A stretch of 64,000 nt of DNA from Shinella granuli (GCF_004341885.1 NZ_SLVX01000003.1:62001-126000); one strand, 5' to 3'; counted from the stretch's first letter, positions 20,156 through 29,251 are shown. A program made the numbers and translations. Notes: generated from the letters alone by a model not told the origin.

Positions 20156-21196
20156 TCAGTCGTCTTCGGAAAAAAGCCGGAACTGGGTCGCCTCGAGATC
20201 CTTCGGCGGCGTCAGCCCGAGGTGCTTCCAGGCGTTCACCGTCAGGACACGGCCGCGCGGCGTGCGCTGGATGAAACCCTGCTGGATCATGTAGGGCTCG
20301 ATGATGTCCTCGATCGCATCGCGCGGCTCGGAAAGCCCCGCCGCAATGGTCTCGATGCCGACCGGCCCACCACCGAAATTGTGCGCGATCATCGAAAGAT
20401 AGCGCCGGTCGAGCTGGTCGAGGCCCATATTGTCGACGAGCAGCCGCGTCAGCGCCTCGTCGGCGATCTTTTGCGTCACCGCCTCCGCCCGCGCCACTTC
20501 GGCGAAGTCGCGCACGCGGCGAAGCAACCGCCCGGCGATGCGCGGCGTGCCGCGCGCACGCCGCGCGATCTCGCGCGCGCCCTCGTCCGTCATGCCGAGC
20601 CCCATCAACCTTGCACCGCGGCGCACGATCAGTTCCAGCTCCTCCACGGTATAGAAATTGAGCCGCACCGGAATGCCGAAACGGTCGCGCAGCGGCGTGG
20701 TGAGGAGGCCGAGGCGCGTGGTGGCGGCGACGAGGGTGAATTTCGACAGGTCGATCTTCACCGAGCGGGCAGCCGGGCCTTCGCCGATGATGAGGTCGAG
20801 CTGGAAATCCTCCATGGCCGGATAGAGGATTTCCTCGACCGCCGGGTTGAGGCGATGGATCTCGTCGATGAAGAGCACGTCGCGCTCTTCGAGATTGGTC
20901 AGCAGCGCTGCAAGGTCGCCGGCCTTCGCGATGACGGGACCGGAGGTCGAGCGGAAATTGACGCCGAGCTCCTTCGCCATGATCTGCGCCAGCGTCGTCT
21001 TGCCGAGGCCGGGCGGTCCGACGAAGAGCACATGGTCGAGCGCCTCGCCGCGGTTCTTCGCCGCCTCGATGAAGATCTTGAGGTTCGCGCGCGCTTCCGC
21101 CTGGCCGGTGAAATCGTCCAGCGTCTGCGGCCGCAAGGCGGTATCGATGTCCTCGCCGCGCTTTTCCGGCGAAAGCAGTCTGTTCTCGTCGCTCAT
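20156..21196 (-). CDS. ruvB: Holliday junction branch-migration helicase RuvB
   Basis: 346 residues, AAA+ motor. Walker A is [10 protein letters not shown], Walker B LFIDEIHR, sensor 1 AATTRLG with [11 protein letters not shown] after it, and the C-terminal winged helix ends [22 protein letters not shown]. It forms hexamers loaded on both sides of RuvA and drives branch migration. It lies 41 bp downstream of ruvA. Confidence 0.98.
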   Translation of the reverse strand: MSDENRLLSPEKRGEDIDTALRPQTLDDFTGQAEARANLKIFIEAAKNRGEALDHVLFVGPPGLGKTTLAQIMAKELGVNFRSTSGPVIAKAGDLAALLTNLEERDVLFIDEIHRLNPAVEEILYPAMEDFQLDLIIGEGPAARSVKIDLSKFTLVAATTRLGLLTTPLRDRFGIPVRLNFYTVEELELIVRRGARLMGLGMTDEGAREIARRARGTPRIAGRLLRRVRDFAEVARAEAVTQKIADEALTRLLVDNMGLDQLDRRYLSMIAHNFGGGPVGIETIAAGLSEPRDAIEDIIEPYMIQQGFIQRTPRGRVLTVNAWKHLGLTPPKDLEATQFRLFSEDD

Positions 21197-21237
21197 GAGC
21201 GCCTAATTCCCATTGTCGGCCAAGGAAGGCAACCGCA

Positions 21238-21855
21238 TCACCGCGACAATTCCTTGAGGCCGAGGCGGATGAGCTTGGCGCTGTCGGCCCCCTCCCCGCC
21301 ATTCTTCAGTGCCGCCGCGACCGCATTGGCGGCCTGGTCGCGCGAATAGCCGAGATTGGTCAGCGCCGAGACGGCATCGGAAACCGGCGCGGAGGCGACG
21401 CCCTCGCCGAGCTCCTGCTTGAGCCCGATCGAGGCGGACGCCTCCCCCGCGAAGGCCGGCGCCTTGTTGCGCAGTTCCGTGATGATGCGCACCGCCACCT
21501 TCGGCCCGACGCCCGGCGCGCGCGACACCGCCGTCTTGTCCTGCAACGCGATGGCGTTGGCGAGTTCCCCTGGCGTCAGGGTCGAGAGGACGGCCAGCGC
21601 CACCTTGGAGCCCACGCCCTGCACGCTCTGCAGCAGCCGGAACCATTCCCGCTCCAGCGCCGTCAGGAAGCCGAACAGCCTGAACTGGTCCTCCCGTACA
21701 TAGGTCTCGATGAACAGCACCGCCGCCTCGCCGCTCGAACCGAGCTTGCCGAGCGTGCGCGCCGAGCAGAAGGCGACGTAGCCGACGCCGTGCACGTCAA
21801 CGACCACATGGTCCTCGCCGATCTCGTCGATTGTGCCCTTGAGTTTGCCGATCAT
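21238..21855 (-). CDS. ruvA: Holliday junction DNA helicase subunit RuvA
   Basis: 205 residues from the ATG at 21853-21855 ([26 protein letters not shown], the standard RuvA start); the frame is open further upstream, where it overlaps the vapC gene in another phase. Domains: OB fold (1-62), tandem helix-hairpin-helix ([13 protein letters not shown] and [13 protein letters not shown]) and the C-terminal RuvB-binding three-helix domain ([20 protein letters not shown]). It recognises four-way junctions and loads RuvB. It lies only 11 bp downstream of vapC. Confidence 0.97.
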   Translation of the reverse strand: MIGKLKGTIDEIGEDHVVVDVHGVGYVAFCSARTLGKLGSSGEAAVLFIETYVREDQFRLFGFLTALEREWFRLLQSVQGVGSKVALAVLSTLTPGELANAIALQDKTAVSRAPGVGPKVAVRIITELRNKAPAFAGEASASIGLKQELGEGVASAPVSDAVSALTNLGYSRDQAANAVAAALKNGGEGADSAKLIRLGLKELSR

Positions 21856-21866
21856 GAGAAAATCCG

Positions 21867-22283
21867 TCAGGGATGGGTTTCGGGGGAGATGATGTCGAGC
21901 GCGGGGAAATAGCTGCGATAGCGCGCGGCATCGCGGGTGAGCAGGCGGTGGCCCCGCGCTTCCGCCTGCGCGCCGACCAGGAAATCGGGAAGCGTGCGCT
22001 CGCGCAACCCGCCAGCCCGGCGATAGGCATAATGCGCCTTGCCGGCGGCGACGGCGGCTTCGTAGGACAGAGGTTCGCGCCGCATGCGCAGCCAGCCGAA
22101 GGCGAGGTTGAGTTCCAGTTCGCTGAGCGGCGAGGTCGCAAGCTCCGACCAGACGATGGGATTGAGGACCAGTTCCCCCTCTTCCAAGCATCGCTTCAGC
22201 GCGTTGAAGGACCAGTTCCGCTGTGGCCGATCCGGGCCCAGCATGTCGATGAGGATATTCGTATCAACGACGGTCGAGGTCAT
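21867..22283 (-). CDS. PIN-domain ribonuclease toxin, VapC-like
   Basis: 138 residues from the ATG at 22281-22283 (GGGGA seven bases upstream; a GTG one codon earlier is an alternative). The PIN-domain acidic residues are present: D in [12 protein letters not shown] in VWSELA and D in TLPDFLVGA, with a further Asp in [16 protein letters not shown]. VapC toxins cut tRNA or rRNA. It overlaps the antitoxin gene by about 20 bp, so the pair is translationally coupled. The pair sits between ruvC and ruvA, normally adjacent genes, so it looks like an insertion into the ruv operon. Confidence 0.9.
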   Translation of the reverse strand: MTSTVVDTNILIDMLGPDRPQRNWSFNALKRCLEEGELVLNPIVWSELATSPLSELELNLAFGWLRMRREPLSYEAAVAAGKAHYAYRRAGGLRERTLPDFLVGAQAEARGHRLLTRDAARYRSYFPALDIISPETHP

Positions 22284-22524
22284 CACGCGGTCCCCGCAGC
22301 CATTCGAAATATTCGTCCGGCGTCATGCCGTCCAAATCCCACGTCCCTTGGACACTGGCCGCCCAGGCTTCGAAATCATCAAAGCCGGGTTTGCCGTCGC
22401 CGACCTTGACGAGCATCACACCTTCATCCGACACGACGAAATCCACTTCCGAGCCAGGCTCGATGGCGAGCCGGTCGCGGATGGGTTTGGGGATCGTCAC
22501 CTGGCCTTTTTCCGTCACGCGCAT
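22264..22524 (-). CDS. AbrB/MazE-type antitoxin, VapB-like
   Basis: 86 residues. The N-terminal SpoVT/AbrB swapped-hairpin DNA-binding domain is clear (MRVTEKGQVTIPKPIRDRLAI, then GSEVDFVV and GVMLVKV). The acidic C-terminal half (DDFEAWAASVQGTWDLDGMTPDEYFEWLRG) is the likely toxin-neutralising tail. The ATG at 22522-22524 follows a GGAGG ribosome site in the centre of a perfect inverted repeat (22526-22546), the likely autoregulatory operator. It overlaps the toxin gene. Confidence 0.92.
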   Translation of the reverse strand: MRVTEKGQVTIPKPIRDRLAIEPGSEVDFVVSDEGVMLVKVGDGKPGFDDFEAWAASVQGTWDLDGMTPDEYFEWLRGPRDDLDRR

Positions 22525-22525
22525 G

Positions 22526-22546
22526 GTAATACCTCCAAGGTATTAC
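22526..22546 (-). promoter_or_regulatory. Palindromic operator over the antitoxin ribosome-binding site
   Basis: GTAATACCT-N3-AGGTATTAC is a perfect 9-bp inverted repeat with a 3-base centre; it ends two bases before the antitoxin ATG. On the mRNA the GGAGG Shine-Dalgarno sequence lies in the centre and 3' arm, so the same bases can serve as a DNA operator for the AbrB-type antitoxin and fold into a hairpin that limits translation. Confidence 0.8.
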
Positions 22547-22579
22547 TTAACGGCCAGACCGGAACAAGTCAAGAACAAA

Positions 22580-23092
22580 TCAGCCCGCGAGCTTGGCGAG
22601 GCGGCCGGAGAGGCCCTGGCGGTTGTGGGCATGGCAGATGGCGATGGCGAGCGCGTCGGCGGCATCGTTGCCGGTGAAGGTGGCCTTCGGCATCAGCACC
22701 TTCAGCATCATGTGGATCTGCTGCTTTTCGCCATGCCCGACGCCGATGACGGCCTTCTTTACCGCGTTCGGCGCATATTCCGCCACGCGCAGGCCCGCGC
22801 GCGCCGGCACCAGCATGGCGATGCCGCGCGCCTGGCCGAGCTTCAGGGTCGCCGTCGCATCCTTGTTGACGAAGGTCTGCTCCACGGCAGCCTCATGCGG
22901 CTGATGGCTGTGCACGACCTCGGAAAGGCCGTCATGAAGCTGGCAGAGGCGGGAGGCGAGGTCCATGTCACCATCGGAGGTGACGGTGCCGGACGCAACG
23001 AAGCGCAGTGAATTGCCGAGCGTCTCGATGATGCCCCAGCCGGTGCGGCGAAGCCCCGGATCGATGCCGATGATGCGAATCGTTTCCTGCAT
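22580..23092 (-). CDS. ruvC: Crossover junction endodeoxyribonuclease RuvC
   Basis: 170 residues, RNase H-like fold. Catalytic acids are seen in [14 protein letters not shown] (D11), [12 protein letters not shown] (Glu) and [16 protein letters not shown] (the two late Asp residues). It resolves Holliday junctions bound by RuvAB by paired nicks. In most proteobacteria ruvC directly precedes ruvA; here a toxin-antitoxin pair lies between, leaving about 55 bp between the ruvC stop and the antitoxin ATG. Confidence 0.98.
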   Translation of the reverse strand: MQETIRIIGIDPGLRRTGWGIIETLGNSLRFVASGTVTSDGDMDLASRLCQLHDGLSEVVHSHQPHEAAVEQTFVNKDATATLKLGQARGIAMLVPARAGLRVAEYAPNAVKKAVIGVGHGEKQQIHMMLKVLMPKATFTGNDAADALAIAICHAHNRQGLSGRLAKLAG

Positions 23093-23263
23093 GGCGAAAC
23101 CCTAATCTCCTGGGGCGGACCCTGCCAGCGAAATGTGAACAAAACAAAAACAGACCGACAATTCCATCCGGCGTCATGAAAACCCTCCGGCCGTCGCTTG
23201 GATTTCACGAAACTGAACCTACATGGGAGCACAATCAAATCCGCTTACAAAGAGGCCGCGGCC

Positions 23264-24259
23264 ATGGTGCCCTTTTCCATCCTCGATCTTTCCCCGATCA
23301 TCGAAGGCGGCACCGTCGCCCAGTCGCTCGAAAACTCCCGGCGCCTCGCGCAGGAAGCCGAAGCGCACGGCTACAAGCGCTTCTGGCTTGCCGAGCACCA
23401 CGGCATGCGCGGCATTGCCAGCGCGGCCACCTCGCTGGTCATCCAGCATGTGGCCGCGGGCACGGAAAGGATCCGCGTCGGCTCGGGCGGCATCATGCTG
23501 CCGAACCATTCACCGCTGGTCATCGCCGAGCAGTTCGGCACGCTCGCCGCGCTCTTTCCGGATCGCATCGATCTCGGCCTCGGCCGCGCGCCCGGCACCG
23601 ACATGCGCACCGCCCAGGCGCTCCGCCGCAATCTCGACAGCGCCGCCAACAACTTCCCGCAGGACGTCGTCGAGCTGATGCAACTGATGGGGACGGCAAG
23701 CCCCGAGCAGAAGGTCGTCGCCATTCCCGGCGCGGGCAGCAACGTGCCGGTCTGGCTGCTCGGCTCCAGCCATTATTCGGCGCATCTCGCCGGCATGCTG
23801 GGCCTGCCCTTCGCCTTCGCCTCGCATTTCGCGCCGGACATGCTGCTGACGGCGCTTGAAATCTACCGCGACCGCTTCGAGCCCTCGCAATATCTCGACA
23901 AGCCGCATGTCATGGTCGGCGTGATGGGCGCGGCCGCCGATACGGACGCGGAGGCCGATTATCTCTTCACCTCGATGCAGCAATCCTTCGTGCGCCTGCG
24001 CCGCGGCACGCCCGGCGCCTTCCCGGCGCCGGTCGACGACATGGATCCTCACTGGAGCGAGAACGAGCGCATCAATGTCGAGCACACGCTGCAATATGCC
24101 GTCGTCGGCGGACCGGAAAAGATCCGACGCCGCATCACCGATTTCCTGGCGCTGACCAGGGCGGACGAGCTGATCGTGTCGATGCCGGTCTACGACATGG
24201 AGGCCCGGCTGAAATCGGTGCGGCTTTTCGCCGAGGCGCGAGACGCGCTGGCGGCATGA
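23264..24259 (+). CDS. Luciferase-like (LLM-class) flavin-dependent oxidoreductase
   Basis: 331 residues from the ATG at 23264, with GAGG eight bases upstream; an upstream TTG in the same frame is less likely. It starts [24 protein letters not shown] and has the bacterial-luciferase TIM-barrel signatures [69 protein letters not shown] and [14 protein letters not shown]. Such proteins use reduced FMN to oxygenate an unknown organic substrate. It is divergent from ruvC and followed by a terminator and a palindromic repeat. Confidence 0.92.
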   Translation: MVPFSILDLSPIIEGGTVAQSLENSRRLAQEAEAHGYKRFWLAEHHGMRGIASAATSLVIQHVAAGTERIRVGSGGIMLPNHSPLVIAEQFGTLAALFPDRIDLGLGRAPGTDMRTAQALRRNLDSAANNFPQDVVELMQLMGTASPEQKVVAIPGAGSNVPVWLLGSSHYSAHLAGMLGLPFAFASHFAPDMLLTALEIYRDRFEPSQYLDKPHVMVGVMGAAADTDAEADYLFTSMQQSFVRLRRGTPGAFPAPVDDMDPHWSENERINVEHTLQYAVVGGPEKIRRRITDFLALTRADELIVSMPVYDMEARLKSVRLFAEARDALAA

Positions 24260-24261
24260 AA

Positions 24262-24289
24262 AAAGCCGAGACCTTCCAGCCTCGGCTTT
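24262..24289 (+). terminator. Terminator hairpin between the LLM oxidoreductase and yebC
   Basis: AAAGCCGAG (24262-24270) pairs with CTCGGCTTT (24281-24289), immediately after the stop codon. The two flanking genes converge, and the terminal A/T pairs could help on both strands. Confidence 0.7.
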
Positions 24290-24325
24290 CCTGAATGGTG
24301 TTCGTTCTCTCCAGCCTCCCCCGTC

Positions 24326-24400
24326 GTCATGGTCGGGCTTGACCCGACCATCCATGCCGTATCCGCGGCAGTGGATCCTCGGGGCAAGCCCGAGGATGAC
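24326..24400. repeat. Rhizobial intergenic palindromic repeat, copy B
   Basis: 75 bp bounded by gtcat and atgac. The left palindrome is ggtcggg-cttga-cccgacc, the right one is atcctcggg-gcaag-cccgaggat, and the two halves are themselves nearly complementary, so the unit can fold as two small hairpins or one long one. It matches copy C at 31569-31643 almost base for base in both arms. Confidence 0.88.
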
Positions 24401-24420
24401 GGAGAGGACAGGCGGACCGA

Positions 24421-25167
24421 TCAAGCCGAAAGCTTGGCCATCACTTCGTCGGAGACTTCGAAGTTTGAATAGACGTTCTGCACGTCGTCGTCGTCTTCCA
24501 GCGTGTCGATGAGCTTCATCAGCGACTGCGCCTTCTCCTCGTCGACCGGCACGGTGTTCTGCGCCTTCCAGATCGCCTTGACGGTCTCGGCTTCGCCGAG
24601 CTTGTCTTCCAGCGCCTTGGAGACCTCGCCGATATCCTCGAAGCCGCAGATGATCGTGTGGCCGTCCTCGTCGGTCGTCACATCCTCGGCGCCGGCCTCG
24701 ATGGCGGCTTCCATGACGGTGTCCGCGTCGCCGGCCGACAGCTTGTAGGTGATCTCGCCGACGCGGTCGAAGGAGAAGGAGACCGAACCGGTTTCGCCGA
24801 GCGCGCCGCCGGCCTTGGAGAAGGTCGAACGGACGGAGGAGGCGGTGCGGTTGCGGTTGTCGGTCAGCGCCTCGACGATGACGGCGACGCCGCCCGGGCC
24901 GTAGCCCTCGTAGCGCACTTCCTCATAGTTCTCCGCATCGCCGCCGGACGCCTTCTTGATGGCCCGTTCGATGTTGTCCTTCGGCATGGACTGCGCCTTG
25001 GCGTTCTGGATCGCCAGGCGCAGACGCGGGTTCATCGCCGGATCGGCCATGCCCGTCTTTGCCGCAACCGTGATTTCACGGGCGAGCTTGGAGAACATTT
25101 TCGACCGCACGGCGTCCTGCCGACCCTTGCGGTGCATGATATTCTTGAACTGTGAATGGCCAGCCAT
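24421..25167 (-). CDS. yebC: YebC/PmpR-family translation or transcription factor
   Basis: 248 residues, full family length, starting [19 protein letters not shown] and containing the conserved blocks [57 protein letters not shown] and [17 protein letters not shown]. The family was annotated as DNA-binding regulators (PmpR); recent work links YebC proteins to relief of ribosome stalling at proline stretches, so the old label should be treated with care. It is the usual upstream neighbour of ruvC, though here the LLM oxidoreductase gene separates them on the opposite strand. Confidence 0.95.
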   Translation of the reverse strand: MAGHSQFKNIMHRKGRQDAVRSKMFSKLAREITVAAKTGMADPAMNPRLRLAIQNAKAQSMPKDNIERAIKKASGGDAENYEEVRYEGYGPGGVAVIVEALTDNRNRTASSVRSTFSKAGGALGETGSVSFSFDRVGEITYKLSAGDADTVMEAAIEAGAEDVTTDEDGHTIICGFEDIGEVSKALEDKLGEAETVKAIWKAQNTVPVDEEKAQSLMKLIDTLEDDDDVQNVYSNFEVSDEVMAKLSA

Positions 25168-25338
25168 GGCACCCCTGTCTCATCTTGCTTGGCGCCCTTT
25201 TCGTCGGTCGCCGGTCTCAGTGCGGGGCGTGTCGCCGCGGTGAAGCGTCGCCCTGCCGCCCCGATTTTCGGAATGCCGCCTTATAATTTCATTGCCGCCG
25301 CACGTCCAGCAGTCCGGCGAACAAAGCGATGGCCGGGT

Positions 25339-25833
25339 TCAGTCGGCGCGCAGGCGGGCACGGCTCAAAAGAAAGGAATGGCCGTCATTGCGCTCGCAGG
25401 TCAGCCCCGTGCGCTCCGAATAGCAGGTGAAGGGGCCGGCCGACCACGTTTCTCCATAGGGGATGGTCCTGTCGCCGCCGCAGCATCCCTGGTCGCCGAC
25501 ATTGGTGCGCACCACTGCCTTGCCGCTCCGGCCAAGCGTCGCGCGCACATATTTCGGCTCCACCCGGTCGCAGGAGAGTTCCGGGCCGCCATCGGCCGGC
25601 TGGTAGGTCTCCGTGCCGCCCTCGGGAATGTAGATGCAGCCGATATTGCCGGACGGCATGACAAAACTCTGCGCCGCGCCGAAGGCGCGTGCGGGCAGCT
25701 TTTCCACCGGCTGGGTCACGATCTCCCGCGGCTGGCTCGATTCCGCACCGGGACCACCCGGCGTCGGCGCGCCGCTTGCGAAGGCTAGGGCGCAGGAGAG
25801 CAGGACGGCGGGCACGGCAAGAAGGAAACGCAT
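25339..25833 (-). CDS. Small secreted protein, DUF6636-like
   Basis: 164 residues with a signal peptide (MRFLLAVPAVLLSCALAFAS). The mature part has FVMPSGNIGCIYIP, a Cys-rich middle (VGDQGCCGGDRTIPYGETW) and CYSERTGLTCERNDGHSFLLSRAR. The pattern of PSGNIGC, then GLTC and a GH-F-LSRA ending, resembles the DUF6636 group of exported proteins of unknown function. Six Cys residues suggest disulphides. It lies 16 bp downstream of the metallohydrolase gene, so the two may be cotranscribed. The function is unknown. Confidence 0.7.
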   Translation of the reverse strand: MRFLLAVPAVLLSCALAFASGAPTPGGPGAESSQPREIVTQPVEKLPARAFGAAQSFVMPSGNIGCIYIPEGGTETYQPADGGPELSCDRVEPKYVRATLGRSGKAVVRTNVGDQGCCGGDRTIPYGETWSAGPFTCYSERTGLTCERNDGHSFLLSRARLRAD

Positions 25834-25849
25834 GAAAAACTCCGGGGCA

Positions 25850-26680
25850 TCAGACGCCGGAGAGAATATGAATCGTCGGCCGCTTGGGCAAGTTGCGGAT
25901 CGACACGGTGACCGTCGCGTCGTCGTCGGTCACGGCGTCGAAGCCCTTGCCGAACATGGAGAGGAACTGGCTGATCGGCGGCCCGCGGCGGTGCATCGGC
26001 AGGATCAGCGCGGAGCGCAGGCGCTGCACCACGCGGCTCATGCTTTCCGCGCCCATGGTGAGCCCACCATCGACCGGCACCATCAACACGTCGAGCCGGC
26101 CGATCTCGGCATATTGCTTCTCCGTCAATTCATGATGCAGGTGGCCGAGATGGCCGATGCACAGGCCCGCCACCTCGAAGATGAAGATGGAATTGCCGTT
26201 CGGCTCCATCGCCCCGCCCCAGCCGCGGATATCCGTCGGCACGTTGCGGATATAGGTGTCGCCCACCACGACATCATGGTCCGCGCCCGTCTCCGAACCC
26301 TCCTGCCAGCCATGCAGCACATATTCGATGCCCGGCTCCGGGTTCGTCGTGTAGTGGCTGGAATGGGCCTTGTTCATCGTCACCACGGTCGGCAGCGCCG
26401 GCGGCTTGTACCAGCCGTTATAGTCCGTCGCGATCTTCACGCCGCCCGGCGTCTCGATGAAGAAGGTCGAGTGGCCGACATAGGTGATGCGCACCTCCTC
26501 GTTCGCCTTCGCCTGGACCCGCAAGGCGGCGCTTGCCGAAACGCTGGCGAAGGTGACGGCGGGAAGCGAGCGCGCGATCATCTGGCACTGGCTGACCGGC
26601 GTTTCGACCTGCGCGAGCGAGGCCCGCGGAGCGGCGAAGACCGCGAGGACGGCGAGGATCATGAGCAGGAGATGCGGCAT
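25850..26680 (-). CDS. Secreted metallo-beta-lactamase-fold hydrolase (UlaG-like)
   Basis: 276 residues with a signal peptide (MPHLLLMILAVLAVFAAPRASLAQ). The fold is recognised from ITYVGHSTFFIETPGGVKIATDYNG, TMNKAHSSHYT, GHLGHLHHELT and MVPVDGG. The metal motif is not the classical HxHxDH: the first box reads AHSSHYT, so metal content and activity may differ from standard members. Export to the periplasm is predicted. It is upstream of the DUF6636-like gene on the same strand. Substrate unknown. Confidence 0.85.
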   Translation of the reverse strand: MPHLLLMILAVLAVFAAPRASLAQVETPVSQCQMIARSLPAVTFASVSASAALRVQAKANEEVRITYVGHSTFFIETPGGVKIATDYNGWYKPPALPTVVTMNKAHSSHYTTNPEPGIEYVLHGWQEGSETGADHDVVVGDTYIRNVPTDIRGWGGAMEPNGNSIFIFEVAGLCIGHLGHLHHELTEKQYAEIGRLDVLMVPVDGGLTMGAESMSRVVQRLRSALILPMHRRGPPISQFLSMFGKGFDAVTDDDATVTVSIRNLPKRPTIHILSGV

Positions 26681-26846
26681 GGGCGGCTCCGTTCATTGGT
26701 CGGCGCGACTATGCGCCCGCGGCGCCGACGGGTCGAGATTGTGCGGCGGGCGGGCCGATCACAATCCGTTGAGCGCATGTTGAGCGGAACCTTGCCCGCC
26801 GCCTCACGTTCCCCGTCCATCAATCCAACGATTGCGAGGAGCAACC

Positions 26847-27383
26847 ATGTCCAACCTCACCCAGGCACGCGAAAACCCGAAGGAGCAGCTTTTCGACGAG
26901 ATCGACAGGATCCATGCCGGCATGCTCGGCGTCGACGGAAGCCACATGCACATGCAGCCGATGGCCCCCCAGCTCGATCGCCAGACCGCCACGATCTGGT
27001 TCTTCACCAAGACCGATGCGGAGATCGTCGAGGCCATTTCCCCAGGCGCACGCGCCCATTTCTGCGTGGTCGGCAAGGACCATGACTACCATGCCTGCCT
27101 TGCGGGCCGCATTTCCGTGCGCAAAGATCCGATCAAGATCGACGAATACTGGAGTTCCATCGTCGAAGCCTGGTTCGACCATGGCAAGGACGACCCGAAG
27201 CTCACCATGCTGGCGCTGGAAATCGAGGACGCGGAAGTCTGGGCCTCGACGGGCAGCAAGCTGAAATTCGGCTGGGAGATCGCCAAGGCCAACTTGAACC
27301 CCGACGAGGAACCGGATGTCGGCGTGAAGGCGCACCTCAATTTTTCAAACGGCCCGGCCGATCACCTGCGCCACATGATCTGA
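26847..27383 (+). CDS. Pyridoxamine 5'-phosphate oxidase-like FMN-binding protein
   Basis: 178 residues from the ATG at 26847, which has GAGGAG upstream. Recognisable segments are QTATIWFFTKTDAEIVEAI, ARAHFCVVGKDHDYHACLAGRISV, DPIKIDEYWSSIVEAWFDHGKDDPKLTMLALE and DAEVWAS, the general-stress-protein-26-like branch of the FMN-binding split barrel. Members bind FMN or F420 or act as redox stress proteins. It is divergent from the metallohydrolase and convergent with the YmdB-family gene. Confidence 0.85.
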   Translation: MSNLTQARENPKEQLFDEIDRIHAGMLGVDGSHMHMQPMAPQLDRQTATIWFFTKTDAEIVEAISPGARAHFCVVGKDHDYHACLAGRISVRKDPIKIDEYWSSIVEAWFDHGKDDPKLTMLALEIEDAEVWASTGSKLKFGWEIAKANLNPDEEPDVGVKAHLNFSNGPADHLRHMI

Positions 27384-27385
27384 CG

Positions 27386-28210
27386 TCAGGTCCAGAAATC
27401 CGGCAGCGTTTCGGCAAGGCGCGGGCCGAGGCGAAGCGGTGCGATCTTTTCGGCAAGGCCGGTGCGGTCGGAGATCTCGACCGCCAGGCCGCAGATCGTC
27501 GCCGGCCCGGAGGCCGCCTCGAAGCGGCCCTTCGGCATTTTCGAGATGAAGCGGTTGAGCGGCTCCTCCTTCTCCATGCCGAGGGAGGAATCGTAGTCGC
27601 CGCACATGCCGGCATCCGACATGTAGCCGGTGCCGCCGTTGAGGATCTGGCAATCGGCGGTCGGCACATGGGTGTGCGTGCCGACGACGACGCTGGCGCG
27701 GCCATCGACGAAATGGCCGAAGCACTGCTTCTCGCTGGTCGCCTCCGCGTGGAAATCGAAGATCACGGCGTCGGCCTGCTCGCCGAGCGGGCAGGAGGCG
27801 AGGATCGTCTCGCCCGCGGTGAAGGGGTCGTCGAGTTCCGGATGCATGAAGACCCGGCCCATGATGTTGGCGACGAGCACGCGTGCGCCGTTCCGCGCGA
27901 TGAAGAGGTTGGCGCCGCGGCCGGGCGTGCCGGCGGGATAGTTGGCGGGGCGAAGGAACTGGTCGTGCCGGCTGGCGAAGGTCACGGCCTCCTTCTGGTC
28001 CCAGACATGGTTGCCGGTCGTCACGACGTCGGCACCGGCATTGATGGTCTCAAGGAAGATGTCTTCCGTGATGCCGAAGCCACCGGCCGCATTCTCCCCG
28101 TTGACGACGACGAAATCCAGCTTGAGATCGCTGATCAGCCCCGGCAGGCGCTGCCAGACGGCGGTCCGCCCGGTCTTGCCCACCATGTCGCCGAGAAAGA
28201 GAAAACGCAT
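27386..28210 (-). CDS. YmdB-family metallophosphoesterase
   Basis: 274 residues. MRFLFLGDMVGKTGRTAV and NGENAAGGFGI form the first metal site, TTGNHVWDQ the second, and VVGTHTHVPTADCQIL the C-terminal His pair; together these match the YmdB/TIGR00282 group of cyclic-nucleotide phosphodiesterases. The B. subtilis and Deinococcus relatives cleave 2',3'-cAMP. It starts 9 bp after the 5-formyl-THF cyclo-ligase stops, so they are likely one transcript. Confidence 0.93.
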   Translation of the reverse strand: MRFLFLGDMVGKTGRTAVWQRLPGLISDLKLDFVVVNGENAAGGFGITEDIFLETINAGADVVTTGNHVWDQKEAVTFASRHDQFLRPANYPAGTPGRGANLFIARNGARVLVANIMGRVFMHPELDDPFTAGETILASCPLGEQADAVIFDFHAEATSEKQCFGHFVDGRASVVVGTHTHVPTADCQILNGGTGYMSDAGMCGDYDSSLGMEKEEPLNRFISKMPKGRFEAASGPATICGLAVEISDRTGLAEKIAPLRLGPRLAETLPDFWT

Positions 28211-28219
28211 CGAAGAACC

Positions 28220-28804
28220 TTACGAAACCTGTTGGAACAAACGAAGGCCGCTCTCGGTAAGGATCGCGTCCAGCGTGACGTCGTGCGGCTCCGCGGGTAC
28301 TGATGCCACTTCCTGGCAATCGAAAGCAATGCCGATCAGTCTCGGCACACGGCCTTTTGCCTTGAGGCGATCGATCGCCCGGTCATAGTGGCCGGCGCCG
28401 TAGCCGATGCGGTGCCCTGCCCGGTCGAAGGCCGAAAGCGGGACGAGAAGGATATCGGGATCGAGCACGGCCGCCTCCGGCCCCGGCCCGGTCGTGCCGA
28501 ATCCGGTCTTGATCACCGGCGCACCGGCGACCATCTCGCGGAAGATGATCGTCTCGCGGTCGAGCACGACGGGAAGGCAGAGCCGCGCCCCGCGCGTGCG
28601 AAGATGCGCCATCAGCGGGCGGATATCGGCCTCCGAACGGATCGGCCAGAAGCCCGAAATCACCGTGCCGGGCGCAAATTCGATGCGGTCGCCCGCAAGC
28701 TCCACCATGGCGAGGCTGCCCTCGATGCGCGCCTCGGGCGCCATCGCGTCGCGCAGCGCCAGCCGCTCGTTGCGGATCGCCGCCTTCTGTTCCTTGGGTG
28801 TCAC
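28220..28804 (-). CDS. 5-formyltetrahydrofolate cyclo-ligase
   Basis: 194 residues from the GTG at 28802-28804, chosen because GGAG lies six bases upstream and the family begins with a basic helix such as PKEQKAAIRNERLALRD; the frame is open for 57 more codons that do not resemble the family. ATP and substrate motifs: SGFWPIRSEADIRPLM, DILLVPLSAFDRAGHRIGYGAGHYDRAI and GIAFDCQEV. It recycles 5-formyl-THF to methenyl-THF. In many proteobacteria this gene (ygfA/fau) is next to 6S RNA and zapA; here those lie 3 kb away, separated by the HTH gene, the SorC regulator and tal. Confidence 0.94.
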   Translation of the reverse strand: MTPKEQKAAIRNERLALRDAMAPEARIEGSLAMVELAGDRIEFAPGTVISGFWPIRSEADIRPLMAHLRTRGARLCLPVVLDRETIIFREMVAGAPVIKTGFGTTGPGPEAAVLDPDILLVPLSAFDRAGHRIGYGAGHYDRAIDRLKAKGRVPRLIGIAFDCQEVASVPAEPHDVTLDAILTESGLRLFQQVS

Positions 28805-29025
28805 TGTCGTCTCCAGCCTTGCTGCGCGTGGCTTACCAGCTAGCAGTGCCGGAAGGCAAACCCCCATCCCGGTTGCGACGGCGGGAGGTCGCAGAAAACC
28901 GGCCGGCCCGCGGGAAAAGCCACCTGTGCCACATCGGGACAGCGCGGCGAAAAGCCGCCCCGGCCCGTTAAGCATTGAAACAGCTTGTGCTTTCGGCGGC
29001 AGGCTGCAGCGTTTAAGCGGGGCCC

Positions 29026-29247
29026 ATGTCCTCGGAAAATGATCTTTCCCCCCTCCCCGCCCTGACCGAGATCGAAAAGCGGTGCCTTGAACTTGCCGCC
29101 AACGGCAGGACGCCGGCCGATATCGTGCTCGAAACCGACATCGCCATGACGCGCGTGACGGACGCCATATGCAGCGCGATCGAAAAGCTCGGTGCCCGCA
29201 ACATCACCGGCGCGATCACCCGCGCGGCCCGCCTCAGGTTGATCTAG
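29026..29247 (+). CDS. Stand-alone LuxR/GerE-type helix-turn-helix protein
   Basis: 73 residues that amount to little more than a GerE DNA-binding domain: LTEIEKRCLELAANGRTPADIVLETDIAMTRVTDAICSAIEKLGARNITGAITRAARLRLI aligns in pattern with the four-helix LuxR C-terminus. There is no sensor or receiver domain. It probably binds DNA as a dimer or helps a partner; targets are unknown. It is convergent with the SorC regulator and stops 4 bp from its end. Confidence 0.82.
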   Translation: MSSENDLSPLPALTEIEKRCLELAANGRTPADIVLETDIAMTRVTDAICSAIEKLGARNITGAITRAARLRLI

Positions 29248-29251
29248 GGCC

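Noticed and set aside
28805-28975. 57-codon N-terminal extension of the formyl-THF cyclo-ligase
   Set aside because: Not family-like and the GTG at 28804 has a well-spaced ribosome site.
28805-29025. 6S RNA directly upstream of the folate cyclo-ligase gene
   Set aside because: This is where ssrS could be expected, but no closing stem or conserved 6S sequence is seen; the convincing candidate is next to zapA.
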